Positions 9,017 through 17,884 of a stretch of 64,000 nucleotides of DNA are shown here, piece by piece. The position numbers and the translations under genes were made by a program. Source of the stretch: Nocardioides sp. zg-1228. GTDB lineage: Bacteria; Actinomycetota; Actinomycetes; Propionibacteriales; Nocardioidaceae. Within the stretch, counting starts at the first letter, position 1. Each line of letters opens with the position of its first letter. The DNA lies in the NCBI RefSeq assembly GCF_017086465.1, contig NZ_CP070961.1:1798001-1862000 (forward strand). Direction: 5' to 3'. The notes under the pieces were generated by a model, which was not told where the DNA came from, did not search any database, and saw only the letters and a program-made list of their open reading frames with translations.

Positions 9017-10230
9017 GCAAGCGGGCCGGCGCCCGCAGGGGGGCCCGCCGGGCGCCCGCGCGGCGGATGCCGCGGCTCGCTCGCCCGCCCCGCCTGCTGA
9101 CGCCGCTCGGTCGCGGCGTGCTGGCGACCGCCGTGGTCGCGACGGGCCTCGCCGTGTGGCTCAGCTGGCACGAGTTCACCCAGCTCGCCGTCGCCGCGTT
9201 CGGCCTGCTGCTGGTGGCGCTGGTGTGGCAGGTGCTTCCCGGCGCGCTGTCGGGCACCCTCTCGCTCAGGCAGCACCGCACCGTCGTCGGGGCGCCGCCC
9301 CCTGTCGCCGTCCTCGAGGTCGAGGCGGGAGCGGCCCCGATGCTCTTCCCGCGCGTGGTGGTGCCAGTGGGACCGGCCGCCGTGCGGCTGCGGCTGCCGT
9401 TCCTGCGGCCGTTCGCGCGACACCAGGAGGTGGTCGAGGTCCCCGACCTGCCCCGCGGCGTGCACACCGTCGGCACGGTGACCTACCAGAAGACCGACCC
9501 CGTGGGCCTGATGACCCGCAGCCACCGGCTCGGCGACGAGCTCGACCTGCTCGTGTCCCCGCAGGTGTGCGACCTCGCCGTCTTCGCCGGCGGCATGACC
9601 AGCGACCTCGACGGGGCGACCAGCCGGCAGCTGTCGATGAGTGACCTGGCCTTCCACGCGCTGCGCGAGTACGCCGTGGGCGACGACCTGCGCCACGTGC
9701 ACTGGCGCTCCTCGGCCAAGGCCGGGCAGCTGCTCGTCCGGCAGTTCCACGAGACGCGGCGCGGTCACGTGACGGTGCTCGTCGATGCCTCACGCGCCTC
9801 CTACCCGCGCGAGCACGACTTCGAGCTGGCGGTGTCGGCGGCGACCTCGATCGCACTGCGCGCGGTGCGTGACGACCTCGACACCTACCTGCGGTGCGGG
9901 CCGCACCTGGCCCGCAGCCGCCACCCGGTCGCCATGACCGACGTCGCGTGCCGCTTCGCGCTCCACGACGGCGACGACCACGTGGCCTGCGCCGCGGAGG
10001 CGGCGGAGGCGGGAGTCGGCAGCGGCCTCGTCGTCCAGGTCACCGGTGCCGCCCGCGACCTCGTCGACCTCGACGCCGCGGCCGCCCGCTTCGGCCGCGG
10101 CGCGGACTGGCTCGTCGTACGCGCCGACAGTGCCACCGAGGCGTCCGCGCGCGACAGCGGTGCCCTGCGTGAGCTCGTGGTGCCCGACCTCGCCGGCCTC
10201 CGCGCGCTCCTGGCCCGGGGGATCCGGTGA
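9013..10230 (+). CDS. DUF58 domain protein
   Basis: 405 residues from GTG 9013, overlapping the MoxR stop. A very basic N-terminus is followed by two adjacent membrane helices (about residues 35-75), a beta-rich region and the DUF58 signature LREYAVGDDLRHVHWRSSAK, then a VWA-like fold starting VLVDASRAS. The family acts with MoxR ATPases, probably in assembly of envelope proteins; the exact function is unknown. It ends in a GTGA overlap with the next gene. Confidence 0.88.
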   Translation: MSKRAGARRGARRAPARRMPRLARPPRLLTPLGRGVLATAVVATGLAVWLSWHEFTQLAVAAFGLLLVALVWQVLPGALSGTLSLRQHRTVVGAPPPVAVLEVEAGAAPMLFPRVVVPVGPAAVRLRLPFLRPFARHQEVVEVPDLPRGVHTVGTVTYQKTDPVGLMTRSHRLGDELDLLVSPQVCDLAVFAGGMTSDLDGATSRQLSMSDLAFHALREYAVGDDLRHVHWRSSAKAGQLLVRQFHETRRGHVTVLVDASRASYPREHDFELAVSAATSIALRAVRDDLDTYLRCGPHLARSRHPVAMTDVACRFALHDGDDHVACAAEAAEAGVGSGLVVQVTGAARDLVDLDAAAARFGRGADWLVVRADSATEASARDSGALRELVVPDLAGLRALLARGIR

Positions 10231-12437
10231 GGACCCGGCAGGGAGGGGTCGCTGACGCGCTCGTCGTCGTGGTCGTCTGCGCGACGATCCTCTCGATCCT
10301 CGACGACACCTTCGCCGACCGCAGCTACCTGGTGGCCGGGCTGGTGCCGGTGGTGCTGCTCGCCGGGCTGGCCCTGGTGACCCGCCGGGTCCACGAGGGC
10401 GGGTGGTGGTACTCCCTCGTCGCGCTCGCGGCGGCCGTCCCGGTCGCGGCATGGGCCGCGCTGCGCGAGCCCGGACCGTGGCTGGTGCCCACGCTGCGCA
10501 CGGCCAGCCGGGTGATCGTCGACTCCGTCCACGCGCCCACCACCCTGGTCAGCACGGTCCCGCCCGTGGAGGCGGCCGGCCAGGTGATGCTGGTGCCGTT
10601 CCTCGTCGGCTTCCTCGCCGCACTCCCGGCGGCCTGGCTCGCCGTCGCCTCGACGCGCCCGCTGGCACCGGTGGTCCCGCTGCTGGCCGCGCTCGCCGCG
10701 ACCATCCCGCTCGGCGTGCTGGCACCGACCCTGCTGGTGCCGCGGGCCGTCCTCATCGGGGTGGTGCTGCTCGGCTGGGCGGCCGTGCGCGCGCGGCGGA
10801 GCGAGTCGTCGGCGCACGGCGCCCGCGGGTCCGGCGCGTCCGCGGTGTCAGCGGTGCTGACGGTGGTGCTGGTGTCGGGCCTGGCCGCGCTCGTCGTGCC
10901 GGACGCCGACGACCCCGATCGCGTGCTGCTCCGGGGCCGCAACGACACCCCCTTCGTCGCCGACACCCGGGTGCTCCCCGCCGCCCGGACCCAGGACATC
11001 CGCCTGTTCCGGGCCAGGGGCGTGCCCGAGGGCCGCCGCCTTCGGCTGGCCGCGCTCGACCTCTACACCGGGACGGCCTGGGTGCCCGCCGACAGCTCCC
11101 CGGGCTCGGACGGCTACGGCACGTTCAAGCGGATCGGGTCCGACGTCTCCGCCCTGCACCCCGGCGCGACGGAGGTCGTGCGGGTGCGGTTCCGGCCGGG
11201 CTACTCCAGCGACTGGCTGCCGATGCTCGGCGAGCTGACCAGCATCGACTTCGCCTTCAACCCGGGCCGGACCGACGTCGGCGACGTGCGCTACAACCAG
11301 GCCACGGCCAGCGCGCTCGTGCTCGGCGGGGTCGACGTGCGCGACGAGTACCGCTTCGAGTCGGTGCTCGGCGAGGTCGACTTCACCCGCCGCGACGCGA
11401 CGCGTGAGCCCACCGACGAGCAGCGGCAGCGCGCGGGCGCGTTCCCCGACCCCTACCTGCGCCCGTTCGCCCGCGACGACCTGCTGCCGCTGGAGCGGGT
11501 GCTGCTGCTGGCCCGCTACCTGCGGACCCAGGGCACGGTGCGGGTGGCGGAGGAGTTCGACCAGTCGCCCGACATGCTCGGGCGGCGGATGCTGGGCTCG
11601 CAGCGGATGAGCGGCACGCCGTTCCAGTACAGCGCGCTCATGGCCCTCGGTGCCTCCCGCCTCGGCGTGGCCGCCCGGGTGGTGACGGGGGCCGAGCCCG
11701 ACCGGCGGGGCCTGGTCGACTACGGCGACCTGACGACGTGGGTGGAGCTGCAGTTCGCGGACGGCACCTGGCGCCCCCTCGACCTCGAGCGCTACCTGTC
11801 CACGCGGGTGGTCCAGGACCCGACCGTCGCACCACCGCCGGCCACCGACCCCGCGCAGTTCGTCGAGCGCGAGCTCGACCAGGCGGCGCGGGGGACGGAC
11901 GGCGAGATCGACCCGCCGCCGGTCCCCGTCGAGCGGACGCCCGGCTGGCAGGTCGCCGCGGCCGGTGCCGCGGTGGTGCTGGGTGCGGGCCTCCTCGGTC
12001 TGCTGCTGGTGCCGCTGGTCAAGGTGCTGCGCCGCGCGCGCCGTCGGCGTACGCCGTCGTGGTCGGCGCTCTACGTCGGAGGATGGCAGGAGGTGCTCGA
12101 CGCGGCCCGCGACCGCGGCACCCCGGTGCCGGAGGGGTGGAGCCGCCTGGCGCAGGCCCGGCAGCTCGGCGTCGCTCCCGACCTCGCGCGGCGGGCCGAC
12201 GCGGCCGTCTTCGCCCCGGTGGCCCCGCCCGCAGAGGACGGCAGGGAGTTCTGGGACGCCTGCCAGGTGGTGCGGCGCCGCCTCGTGGCGGAGGCCGGCA
12301 GGCGCCGCCGGTGGTGGTCGCACCTCAACCCGGCGTCGCTCCTGGCGAGCCGGGCCAGGGCTCGGGGGAGCCGCTCAGCCCGGCAGGTGCGCCACGAAGA
12401 TCGCCGTGCCCGGCGTCAGCAGCCCGCGGACGCGTGA
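10227..12437 (+). CDS. Transglutaminase-like membrane protein (TgpA-type), catalytic residues lost
   Basis: 736 residues. Five to six N-terminal membrane helices, a large extracytoplasmic region, a transglutaminase-core-like stretch at about 470-520, a further helix near 580 and a cytoplasmic tail of about 140 residues. This is the TgpA (DUF3488 plus transglutaminase) layout, as expected next to MoxR and DUF58. In the core, the position of the catalytic Cys in GxCxxYA is Pro (GTPFQYSA) and that of the catalytic His is Thr (DLTTWVEL), while the final Asp (WRPLD) remains. It is probably a non-enzymatic scaffold or binding protein. The 3' end overlaps the convergent methyltransferase gene by 63 bp. 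Confidence 0.85.
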   Translation: MRTRQGGVADALVVVVVCATILSILDDTFADRSYLVAGLVPVVLLAGLALVTRRVHEGGWWYSLVALAAAVPVAAWAALREPGPWLVPTLRTASRVIVDSVHAPTTLVSTVPPVEAAGQVMLVPFLVGFLAALPAAWLAVASTRPLAPVVPLLAALAATIPLGVLAPTLLVPRAVLIGVVLLGWAAVRARRSESSAHGARGSGASAVSAVLTVVLVSGLAALVVPDADDPDRVLLRGRNDTPFVADTRVLPAARTQDIRLFRARGVPEGRRLRLAALDLYTGTAWVPADSSPGSDGYGTFKRIGSDVSALHPGATEVVRVRFRPGYSSDWLPMLGELTSIDFAFNPGRTDVGDVRYNQATASALVLGGVDVRDEYRFESVLGEVDFTRRDATREPTDEQRQRAGAFPDPYLRPFARDDLLPLERVLLLARYLRTQGTVRVAEEFDQSPDMLGRRMLGSQRMSGTPFQYSALMALGASRLGVAARVVTGAEPDRRGLVDYGDLTTWVELQFADGTWRPLDLERYLSTRVVQDPTVAPPPATDPAQFVERELDQAARGTDGEIDPPPVPVERTPGWQVAAAGAAVVLGAGLLGLLLVPLVKVLRRARRRRTPSWSALYVGGWQEVLDAARDRGTPVPEGWSRLAQARQLGVAPDLARRADAAVFAPVAPPAEDGREFWDACQVVRRRLVAEAGRRRRWWSHLNPASLLASRARARGSRSARQVRHEDRRARRQQPADA

Positions 12438-13193
12438 CCAGCCGCCCCACACGCGGTCGTGGTCCTCGGGCCACTCGGGCTCGACGAGGTCGACCAGCTG
12501 GAAGCGGTGCGCCGCGAGCAGCCGCACCCAGTCGCCGATCGTGCGGTGGTGCTCGACGTAGGACACCACCCCGGTGGCGTCGTCGACCTCGACGTAGGGC
12601 GTGCGGTCCCAGTAGGACTGGGTCGCGGTGAGGCCCGCCTCGCCCGGGTCGTCGGGGAACATCCAGCGCGTCGGGTGGGTGACGGAGAACGCGAAGCGCC
12701 CCCCCGGGCGCAGCACCCGCGCCACCTCGGCGACCGCGACGTCGATCTCGCTGACGAACTGCAGGGCGCCGAAGGAGCAGAAGACGACGTCGAAGCTGTG
12801 GTCGGTGAAGGGGAGGGCCGTGGCGGTGCCGCGCACGGACGGGACCGCGACGCCGGTCTCCTCGTCGAGGCGCAGCGAGTGCTGCAGCTGGCGGTGCGAC
12901 AGGTCGAGGCCGAAGCCGCGGCCGCCGTGCAGGCGCACCCAGCGCGAGCACTGTCCGGCGCCGCTGCCGACCTCGAGGACGTCGAGGCCCTCGACGTCGC
13001 CCAGGACCCGCAGCTCGTCCTCGGTGTGGCCCTCGGGCCCCCAGACGAAGCCCGCGTCGCCGAGGAACGCGCCGTGGGTGGCCTGGTACTCGTCGGCGTA
13101 GCGGTCCCAGTCGGGACCGTTGGCGCGACGCGACTCCTGCTCGGAGACCGACCGCCGCTCGACACGCACGGACTGGGGCAGGTGATCCTCCAC
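12375..13193 (-). CDS. Class I SAM-dependent methyltransferase
   Basis: 272 residues from a GTG at 13193. Motif I is LDVLEVGSGAGQCSRW (about residue 72), motif II GFGLDLSH, and motif VLRPGGRFAFSVTHPTRW follows, all typical of Methyltransf_11 enzymes. The long N-terminus (WDRYADEYQATHG) and the THP motif occur in actinobacterial small-molecule methyltransferases; the substrate is unknown. It converges with the transglutaminase-like gene, overlapping it by 63 bp, and is divergent from the phosphotransferase. Confidence 0.85.
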   Translation of the reverse strand: MEDHLPQSVRVERRSVSEQESRRANGPDWDRYADEYQATHGAFLGDAGFVWGPEGHTEDELRVLGDVEGLDVLEVGSGAGQCSRWVRLHGGRGFGLDLSHRQLQHSLRLDEETGVAVPSVRGTATALPFTDHSFDVVFCSFGALQFVSEIDVAVAEVARVLRPGGRFAFSVTHPTRWMFPDDPGEAGLTATQSYWDRTPYVEVDDATGVVSYVEHHRTIGDWVRLLAAHRFQLVDLVEPEWPEDHDRVWGGWSRVRGLLTPGTAIFVAHLPG

Positions 13194-13254
13194 GTCCCGG
13201 AGCGTACTTCCCGCCCGCCGGTGGCCCGGACGGCGCGTGGCACGATGCGGGGCG

Positions 13255-14157
13255 ATGAGTGCCTTCGACGCGTCCCTCGCACCCCTGGCCGGCGGTCACT
13301 CGGGGCGGACCTTCCTCGGCGAGGCCGGCGGGGAGCGCGCCGTCGTACGCCTCTATCCTCCGGACGACCCGCGCGGCGCGGCCGCGCCGGAGGTGGACCA
13401 GGCGGCCCTGCAGCTGGTGCGCGGCCTGCTGCCGGTGCCCGAGGTGCTCGAGGTGCGGCGGGCCGACCCGGCCGCGGGCCGTCCCGGGCTGCTGGTGACC
13501 TCGTGGCTGCCGGGGGAGCGCGGCGACCTCGTCGTCCAGCGACTCACCGCCGCCGGGGACGCCGAGGCACTGCGCCGGCTGGGCGGCCACACGGGCGCGG
13601 TCGCGGGCGCGCTGGCCGGGATGCCGATGCTGCGGCCGGGGCACTTCACCGACCCCGACCTCGGCCTGGGCCGCTTCCCCGACATCGGCCTGCTCGAGTG
13701 GGTCGAGGCGCGGCTCGCGCACTGGCCCGAGGAGGACCGCGCGGCGCTGGGGGAGGTGGTGTGGCCCGCCCTGGAGCTGCTGGACACGGTGCGGCGCTCA
13801 TGCCTGGTCCACAGCGACCTCAACCCCAAGAACCTGCTGGTCGACCCGCACACGCTGGAGGTGACCGGCGTCCTGGACTGGGAGTACGCCCACGCCGGCC
13901 ACCCGTGGACCGACCTGGGCAACCTGCTGCGGTTCGACCGGCAGCCGGCCTACGTCGACGGGGTCCTCACCGCGTGGACGTCACTGCGCGGGGGCGAGCG
14001 CGACGCCGTCCTCGAGGGCGCCCGCGCCGCGGACCTGTGGGCGCTGGTCGACCTCGCCGCGCGGGAGGGGACCAACCCCGTGGCGGACCGCTCGGCGACC
14101 CTGCTCCGGGCCGTCGCGGCGACCGGCGACCTGCACGCCTGGCCCTTCGGCACCTGA
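13255..14157 (+). CDS. Aminoglycoside-phosphotransferase-family kinase
   Basis: 300 residues from ATG 13255; six more upstream codons are open, but GGGG lies immediately before this ATG. The Brenner motif is LVHSDLNPKNLLVD, and the metal-binding Asp is in VLDWEYAHAGHPWTDLGNLLR. These are the catalytic loop and DFG-equivalent of the APH/choline-kinase fold. Chromosomal members phosphorylate many small molecules, so resistance should not be assumed. The gene is divergent from the methyltransferase. Confidence 0.83.
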   Translation: MSAFDASLAPLAGGHSGRTFLGEAGGERAVVRLYPPDDPRGAAAPEVDQAALQLVRGLLPVPEVLEVRRADPAAGRPGLLVTSWLPGERGDLVVQRLTAAGDAEALRRLGGHTGAVAGALAGMPMLRPGHFTDPDLGLGRFPDIGLLEWVEARLAHWPEEDRAALGEVVWPALELLDTVRRSCLVHSDLNPKNLLVDPHTLEVTGVLDWEYAHAGHPWTDLGNLLRFDRQPAYVDGVLTAWTSLRGGERDAVLEGARAADLWALVDLAAREGTNPVADRSATLLRAVAATGDLHAWPFGT

Positions 14158-14226
14158 GCGTCGGGCGGGCTGCGGCGCCCGCGGGCGGCAGCGGTCGCTG
14201 AGCGTGGGCTGAGCGTGCGGCGCCGG

Positions 14227-14257
14227 TTGGACGCGATGGTGCGCGCACGCGTAGGCT
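14227..14257 (+). promoter_or_regulatory. Possible rpsA promoter
   Basis: TTGGAC (14227-14232) and TAGGCT (14252-14257) are separated by 19 bp, compatible with a vegetative actinobacterial promoter. It would give rpsA a leader of about 150 nt, room for the autogenous translational control known for S1 in other bacteria; that control is inference here. Confidence 0.4.
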
Positions 14258-14410
14258 TGGGTGTTGCGTCAGTCGTCTGCCCGGCTTCCATACCGAGCGA
14301 ACTCGGGCTCGCCGTGTCACCGCGCGTGATCTGTCACCGTCGGGGACCAGTGAAACGGACCGCTGCACGCGTCCGCACGACTCCATCCATCCAAGGGAAC
14401 CTCCTTCCAC

Positions 14411-15892
14411 ATGACGAGCACCCTCTCCACTCTTCCGGACTACGACGCCCCCCAGGTGGCGATCAACGACATCGGGTCCGAAGAGGACTTCCTCGCGGCG
14501 ATCGACGCGACCATCAAGTACTTCAACGACGGTGACATCGTCGACGGCACCATCGTCAAGGTGGACCGCGACGAGGTCCTCCTCGACATCGGCTACAAGA
14601 CCGAGGGCGTCATCCCCTCGCGCGAGCTGTCGATCAAGCACGACGTCGACCCCAACGAGGTCGTCAGCGTCGGCGACAAGGTCGAGGCCCTGGTCCTCCA
14701 GAAGGAGGACAAGGAAGGCCGCCTGATCCTGTCCAAGAAGCGTGCTCAGTACGAGCGTGCCTGGGGCACCATCGAGCAGGTCAAGGAGGAGGACGGCGTC
14801 GTCGAGGGCACCGTCATCGAGGTCGTCAAGGGTGGCCTCATCCTCGACATCGGCCTGCGCGGCTTCCTCCCGGCGTCGCTGGTGGAGATGCGTCGCGTGC
14901 GCGACCTGCAGCCCTACGTCGGCCAGACGCTCGAGGCGAAGATCATCGAGCTCGACAAGAACCGCAACAACGTGGTCCTGTCGCGTCGCGCCTGGCTCGA
15001 GCAGACCCAGTCCGAGGTCCGCCACGGCTTCCTGACCCAGCTCCAGAAGGGTCAGATCCGCAAGGGTGTCGTCTCCTCGATCGTCAACTTCGGTGCGTTC
15101 GTGGACCTCGGCGGCGTCGACGGTCTCGTCCACGTCTCCGAGCTGTCGTGGAAGCACATCGACCACCCGTCCGAGGTCGTCGCCGTGGGCGACGAGGTCA
15201 CCGTCGAGGTCCTCGACGTCGACATGGACCGCGAGCGTGTCTCCCTGTCGCTGAAGGCGACGCAGGAGGACCCGTGGCAGCACTTCGCCCGCACCCACCA
15301 GATCGGCCAGATCGTGCCGGGCAAGGTCACCAAGCTGGTGCCCTTCGGCTCGTTCGTCCGCGTCGAGGAGGGCATCGAGGGCCTGGTGCACATCTCCGAG
15401 CTGGCCGAGCGCCACGTGGAGATCCCCGAGCAGGTCGTGCAGGTCAACGACGACGTCATGGTCAAGATCATCGACATCGACCTCGAGCGTCGCCGGATCT
15501 CGCTGTCGCTCAAGCAGGCCAACGAGACCGCTGCCGCCTCCGACGTGGAGGAGTTCGACCCCACGCTCTACGGCATGACCGCCACCTACGACGAGCAGGG
15601 CAACTACGTCTACCCCGAGGGCTTCGACCCCGAGACGGGCGAGTGGCTCGAGGGCTTCGACGAGCAGCGTGCGATCTGGGAGGACCAGTACGCCAAGGCG
15701 CACGCCCGCTGGGAGCAGCACGTCAAGCAGCAGGCCGACGCCAAGGTCGCCGAGGCCGAGGCCGGCGAGGCCACCTCGTACTCCTCCGGTGGCGACACCG
15801 CGGCCGAGCCCGGTGAGGAGACCGGCGGGTCGCTCGCCTCGGACGAGGCGCTGCAGGCGCTCCGCGAGAAGCTGACCGGCGGTTCCAACTGA
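14411..15892 (+). CDS. rpsA: 30S ribosomal protein S1
   Basis: 493 residues containing four S1 RNA-binding (OB-fold) repeats at about 36-105, 122-190, 208-277 and 294-363, the last two opening KGVVSSIVNFGAFVDLGG and GKVTKLVPFGSFVRVEEG. A Glu-rich C-terminal tail of about 100 residues ends SDEALQALREKLTGG, typical of actinobacterial S1, which has four rather than the six repeats of E. coli. It binds mRNA on the small ribosomal subunit. The gene is followed by a strong hairpin terminator. Confidence 0.97.
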   Translation: MTSTLSTLPDYDAPQVAINDIGSEEDFLAAIDATIKYFNDGDIVDGTIVKVDRDEVLLDIGYKTEGVIPSRELSIKHDVDPNEVVSVGDKVEALVLQKEDKEGRLILSKKRAQYERAWGTIEQVKEEDGVVEGTVIEVVKGGLILDIGLRGFLPASLVEMRRVRDLQPYVGQTLEAKIIELDKNRNNVVLSRRAWLEQTQSEVRHGFLTQLQKGQIRKGVVSSIVNFGAFVDLGGVDGLVHVSELSWKHIDHPSEVVAVGDEVTVEVLDVDMDRERVSLSLKATQEDPWQHFARTHQIGQIVPGKVTKLVPFGSFVRVEEGIEGLVHISELAERHVEIPEQVVQVNDDVMVKIIDIDLERRRISLSLKQANETAAASDVEEFDPTLYGMTATYDEQGNYVYPEGFDPETGEWLEGFDEQRAIWEDQYAKAHARWEQHVKQQADAKVAEAEAGEATSYSSGGDTAAEPGEETGGSLASDEALQALREKLTGGSN

Positions 15893-15925
15893 TCCGCTGA
15901 TCGACACGCACCACCACGCAGCACC

Positions 15926-15960
15926 ACGACGGCCCGCCGGGACTCCCGGCGGGCCGTCGT
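15926..15960 (+). terminator. Strong hairpin downstream of rpsA
   Basis: A perfect 16-bp GC-rich stem (arms 15926-15941 and 15945-15960) with a 3-nt loop ACT begins 33 nt after the rpsA stop. No T-run follows, as is common in high-GC actinobacteria. Being symmetrical it could act on either strand. Confidence 0.85.
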
Positions 15961-16037
15961 CGTTCGTGGTGCCGCGGCGGCCGTGGTGCCCGTGTCGTCG
16001 GGCTGCCCGTCAGGGTCGGTCCGATAGAACTGGCGAC

Positions 16038-16880
16038 ATGACTGGTCATGGCACGTCGGCGCTGGTGCTCGGCGGTGGGGGGATCACCGGCATCGCGTGG
16101 GAGCTCGGCATCCTCACCGGACTCGCCCGCGAGGGCGTCGACCTCACCGGCGCGGACGTCGTGGTGGGCACCTCGGCCGGCTCCGTGGTCGGTGCCCAGG
16201 TGACCGGCGGGCCGTCCCTCGAGGAGCTCTACGCCACCCAGCTCGAGCCCGCCGACGCCGAGCTCGGCGGACGGCTGTCGCGCATCGCGGCGCTCAAGCT
16301 CGTCCCGCCCTACGTCCTGCCCGGCAGCGGACGCGACAAGCTGGCGCGCGTCGGCCGGGTCGCCCTGGCCTCGCACGCGCCGGGAAGCGTCGACCGCGAG
16401 GCCGTGATCCGCTCGCGGCTGCCGGTCCGGGCCTGGCCCGAGCGCGACCTACGGATCACCGCCGTCGACGCCACCAGCGGGGAGTTCACCGTCTTCACGG
16501 CCGACTCCGGGGCCGACCTCGTCGCGGCGGTCGCGGCGAGCTGTGCCGTGCCGACGGTGTGGCCGCCGGTCGAGATCGACGGGCGCACCTACATGGACGG
16601 CGGCATGCGTTCGACCGCCAACGTCGACGTGGCCGCGGGCGCCGAGCGGCTCGTGGTGCTCGCGCCGCTGCCGCGCTCGGTCAGCAGGAAGATGTCGATC
16701 CGGGCTCAGGTCGAGCGCGTCGCGCCCCGGGCGTGGTCGGTCGTCACCCCCGACGCCGACGCGCTGGCCGCCTTCGGCCGCAACCTGCTCGACCCGGCCA
16801 AGCGCGCCGTGGCCGCGGAGGCGGGCCTGCGCCAGTCGCGCGACCTGGTCGACCGGGTCGGCGCGGTCTGGGCCGCCTGA
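16038..16880 (+). CDS. Patatin-like phospholipase family protein
   Basis: 280 residues. The oxyanion glycine motif is LVLGGGGITGIAWELG, the nucleophile elbow GTSAGS (Ser about residue 48), and the dyad Asp lies in YMDGGM. These are the complete catalytic elements of patatin lipid acyl hydrolases; no signal peptide is visible, so it probably acts on the cytoplasmic side of the membrane. ATG 16038 is chosen because the upstream open extension is not protein-like and a TAGAAC -10-like box ends 7 nt before it, which would make the mRNA nearly leaderless. Confidence 0.88.
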   Translation: MTGHGTSALVLGGGGITGIAWELGILTGLAREGVDLTGADVVVGTSAGSVVGAQVTGGPSLEELYATQLEPADAELGGRLSRIAALKLVPPYVLPGSGRDKLARVGRVALASHAPGSVDREAVIRSRLPVRAWPERDLRITAVDATSGEFTVFTADSGADLVAAVAASCAVPTVWPPVEIDGRTYMDGGMRSTANVDVAAGAERLVVLAPLPRSVSRKMSIRAQVERVAPRAWSVVTPDADALAAFGRNLLDPAKRAVAAEAGLRQSRDLVDRVGAVWAA

Positions 16881-16948
16881 GCGGGCCGGTCGGTCCGCTC
16901 GCCGGCGGCACGCAGCCGGGGCCCTCCGGGCCGTGGGATCCTGTGCCG

Positions 16949-17332
16949 GTGAAGATCGGCCGACTCTCCCACCTGACCGGGGTCAGCGTGCGGTCCATCC
17001 GCTACTACGAGGCCCGCGGGCTGGTGCGCCCGACCCGCGACCGCTCGGGCCAGCGCCTGTTCGCCCCCGAGGACGTCGACCGCGTCATCCGCATCCAGGA
17101 GATGCTCGCGGCCGGTCTCGGCACCCGCATCATCGCCGAGATCCTCCCGTGCCTCGACGTACCTGTCTCGCAGCGCACGGGCTTCCTCGAGGAGAGGCTG
17201 CGCGAGGAGCAGCAGCGCATCGAGGACGAGCGTCGCGAGCTCGACCGTGCCCAGCGCGTGCTGGACGGGCTGCGGGCCGAGCTGTCGGTCGTGCGACCCG
17301 ACGCGACCCGGCGCGACCCGGCTTGCACCTGA
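16949..17332 (+). CDS. MerR-family transcriptional regulator
   Basis: 127 residues from GTG 16949. The N-terminal winged helix-turn-helix KIGRLSHLTGVSVRSIRYYEARGL is diagnostic of MerR, and a C-terminal coiled coil (EERLREEQQRIEDERRELDR region) would mediate dimerisation. There is no Cys cluster for metal binding, so it probably senses a small molecule. The stop codon lies inside a MerR-type promoter/operator for the downstream VOC-protein gene, which is therefore its likely target. Confidence 0.88.
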   Translation: MKIGRLSHLTGVSVRSIRYYEARGLVRPTRDRSGQRLFAPEDVDRVIRIQEMLAAGLGTRIIAEILPCLDVPVSQRTGFLEERLREEQQRIEDERRELDRAQRVLDGLRAELSVVRPDATRRDPACT

Positions 17333-17354
17333 CACCGGTGTCAGGGCCGATCCT
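17323..17354 (+). promoter_or_regulatory. MerR-type promoter with palindromic operator in an extended spacer
   Basis: A -35 TTGCAC (17323-17328) and a -10-like GATCCT (17349-17354) are separated by 20 bp, the over-long spacing on which MerR activators act. The spacer holds the perfect 18-bp palindrome CCTGACACCGGTGTCAGG (17328-17345). The predicted start is at or next to ATG 17362, so the VOC mRNA would be leaderless. The -10 is a weak match. Confidence 0.72.
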
Positions 17355-17361
17355 GTGGAGC

Positions 17362-17823
17362 ATGGACACCGACACCGACAGGAACGTCAGGCAGCTGCGG
17401 CTGGTCGTCGAGGCCGCTGACTACGAGCAGGCACTCCACTTCTACCGTGACGTCCTCGGGATGGAGGAGGTCGCCGCGTTCGCCAACGGGGGCGACGACC
17501 TCGTCGCCATCCTCGACGCCGGACGCGCCACCCTCGAGATCGCCAACCCGACCCACAAGCGCGTGATCGACGAGGTGGAGAACGAAGGGCGCCCCGGGGC
17601 GTCCCTGCGGGTGGCCTTCGAGGTCGACGACGCGGCCGCCACGACCGACGCCGCCACCGCTGCCGGCGCCGAGCTCCTCGCCAGCCCTCGCGAGACGCCG
17701 TGGCGTTCCCTCAACTCGCGGCTCAACGCGCCCGCAGGACTCGAGATCACCGTCTTCCAGGAGCTCGAGGACCAGGCCACCAGGGCGAGGAGGCCCGGCT
17801 TCGGCACCGACGCCGACAGGTGA
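17362..17823 (+). CDS. VOC (glyoxalase/bleomycin-resistance fold) protein
   Basis: 153 residues. LRLVVEAADYEQALHFYRDVLGM is the first beta-alpha-beta module of the vicinal-oxygen-chelate fold, and the second module ends LNAPAGLEITVFQEL. Proteins of this fold sequester toxic compounds or catalyse metal-assisted reactions; a Glu near the end could be a metal ligand, but a full metal set is not obvious. It starts 29 bp after the MerR gene and directly behind a MerR-type promoter, suggesting an inducible detoxification or binding protein. Confidence 0.85.
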   Translation: MDTDTDRNVRQLRLVVEAADYEQALHFYRDVLGMEEVAAFANGGDDLVAILDAGRATLEIANPTHKRVIDEVENEGRPGASLRVAFEVDDAAATTDAATAAGAELLASPRETPWRSLNSRLNAPAGLEITVFQELEDQATRARRPGFGTDADR

Positions 17824-17884
17824 CGGGCTCCGGGCTCGTGCTGGAGGATGCCGGCTGACGGCGAACGACGACAGGAACGAGACG

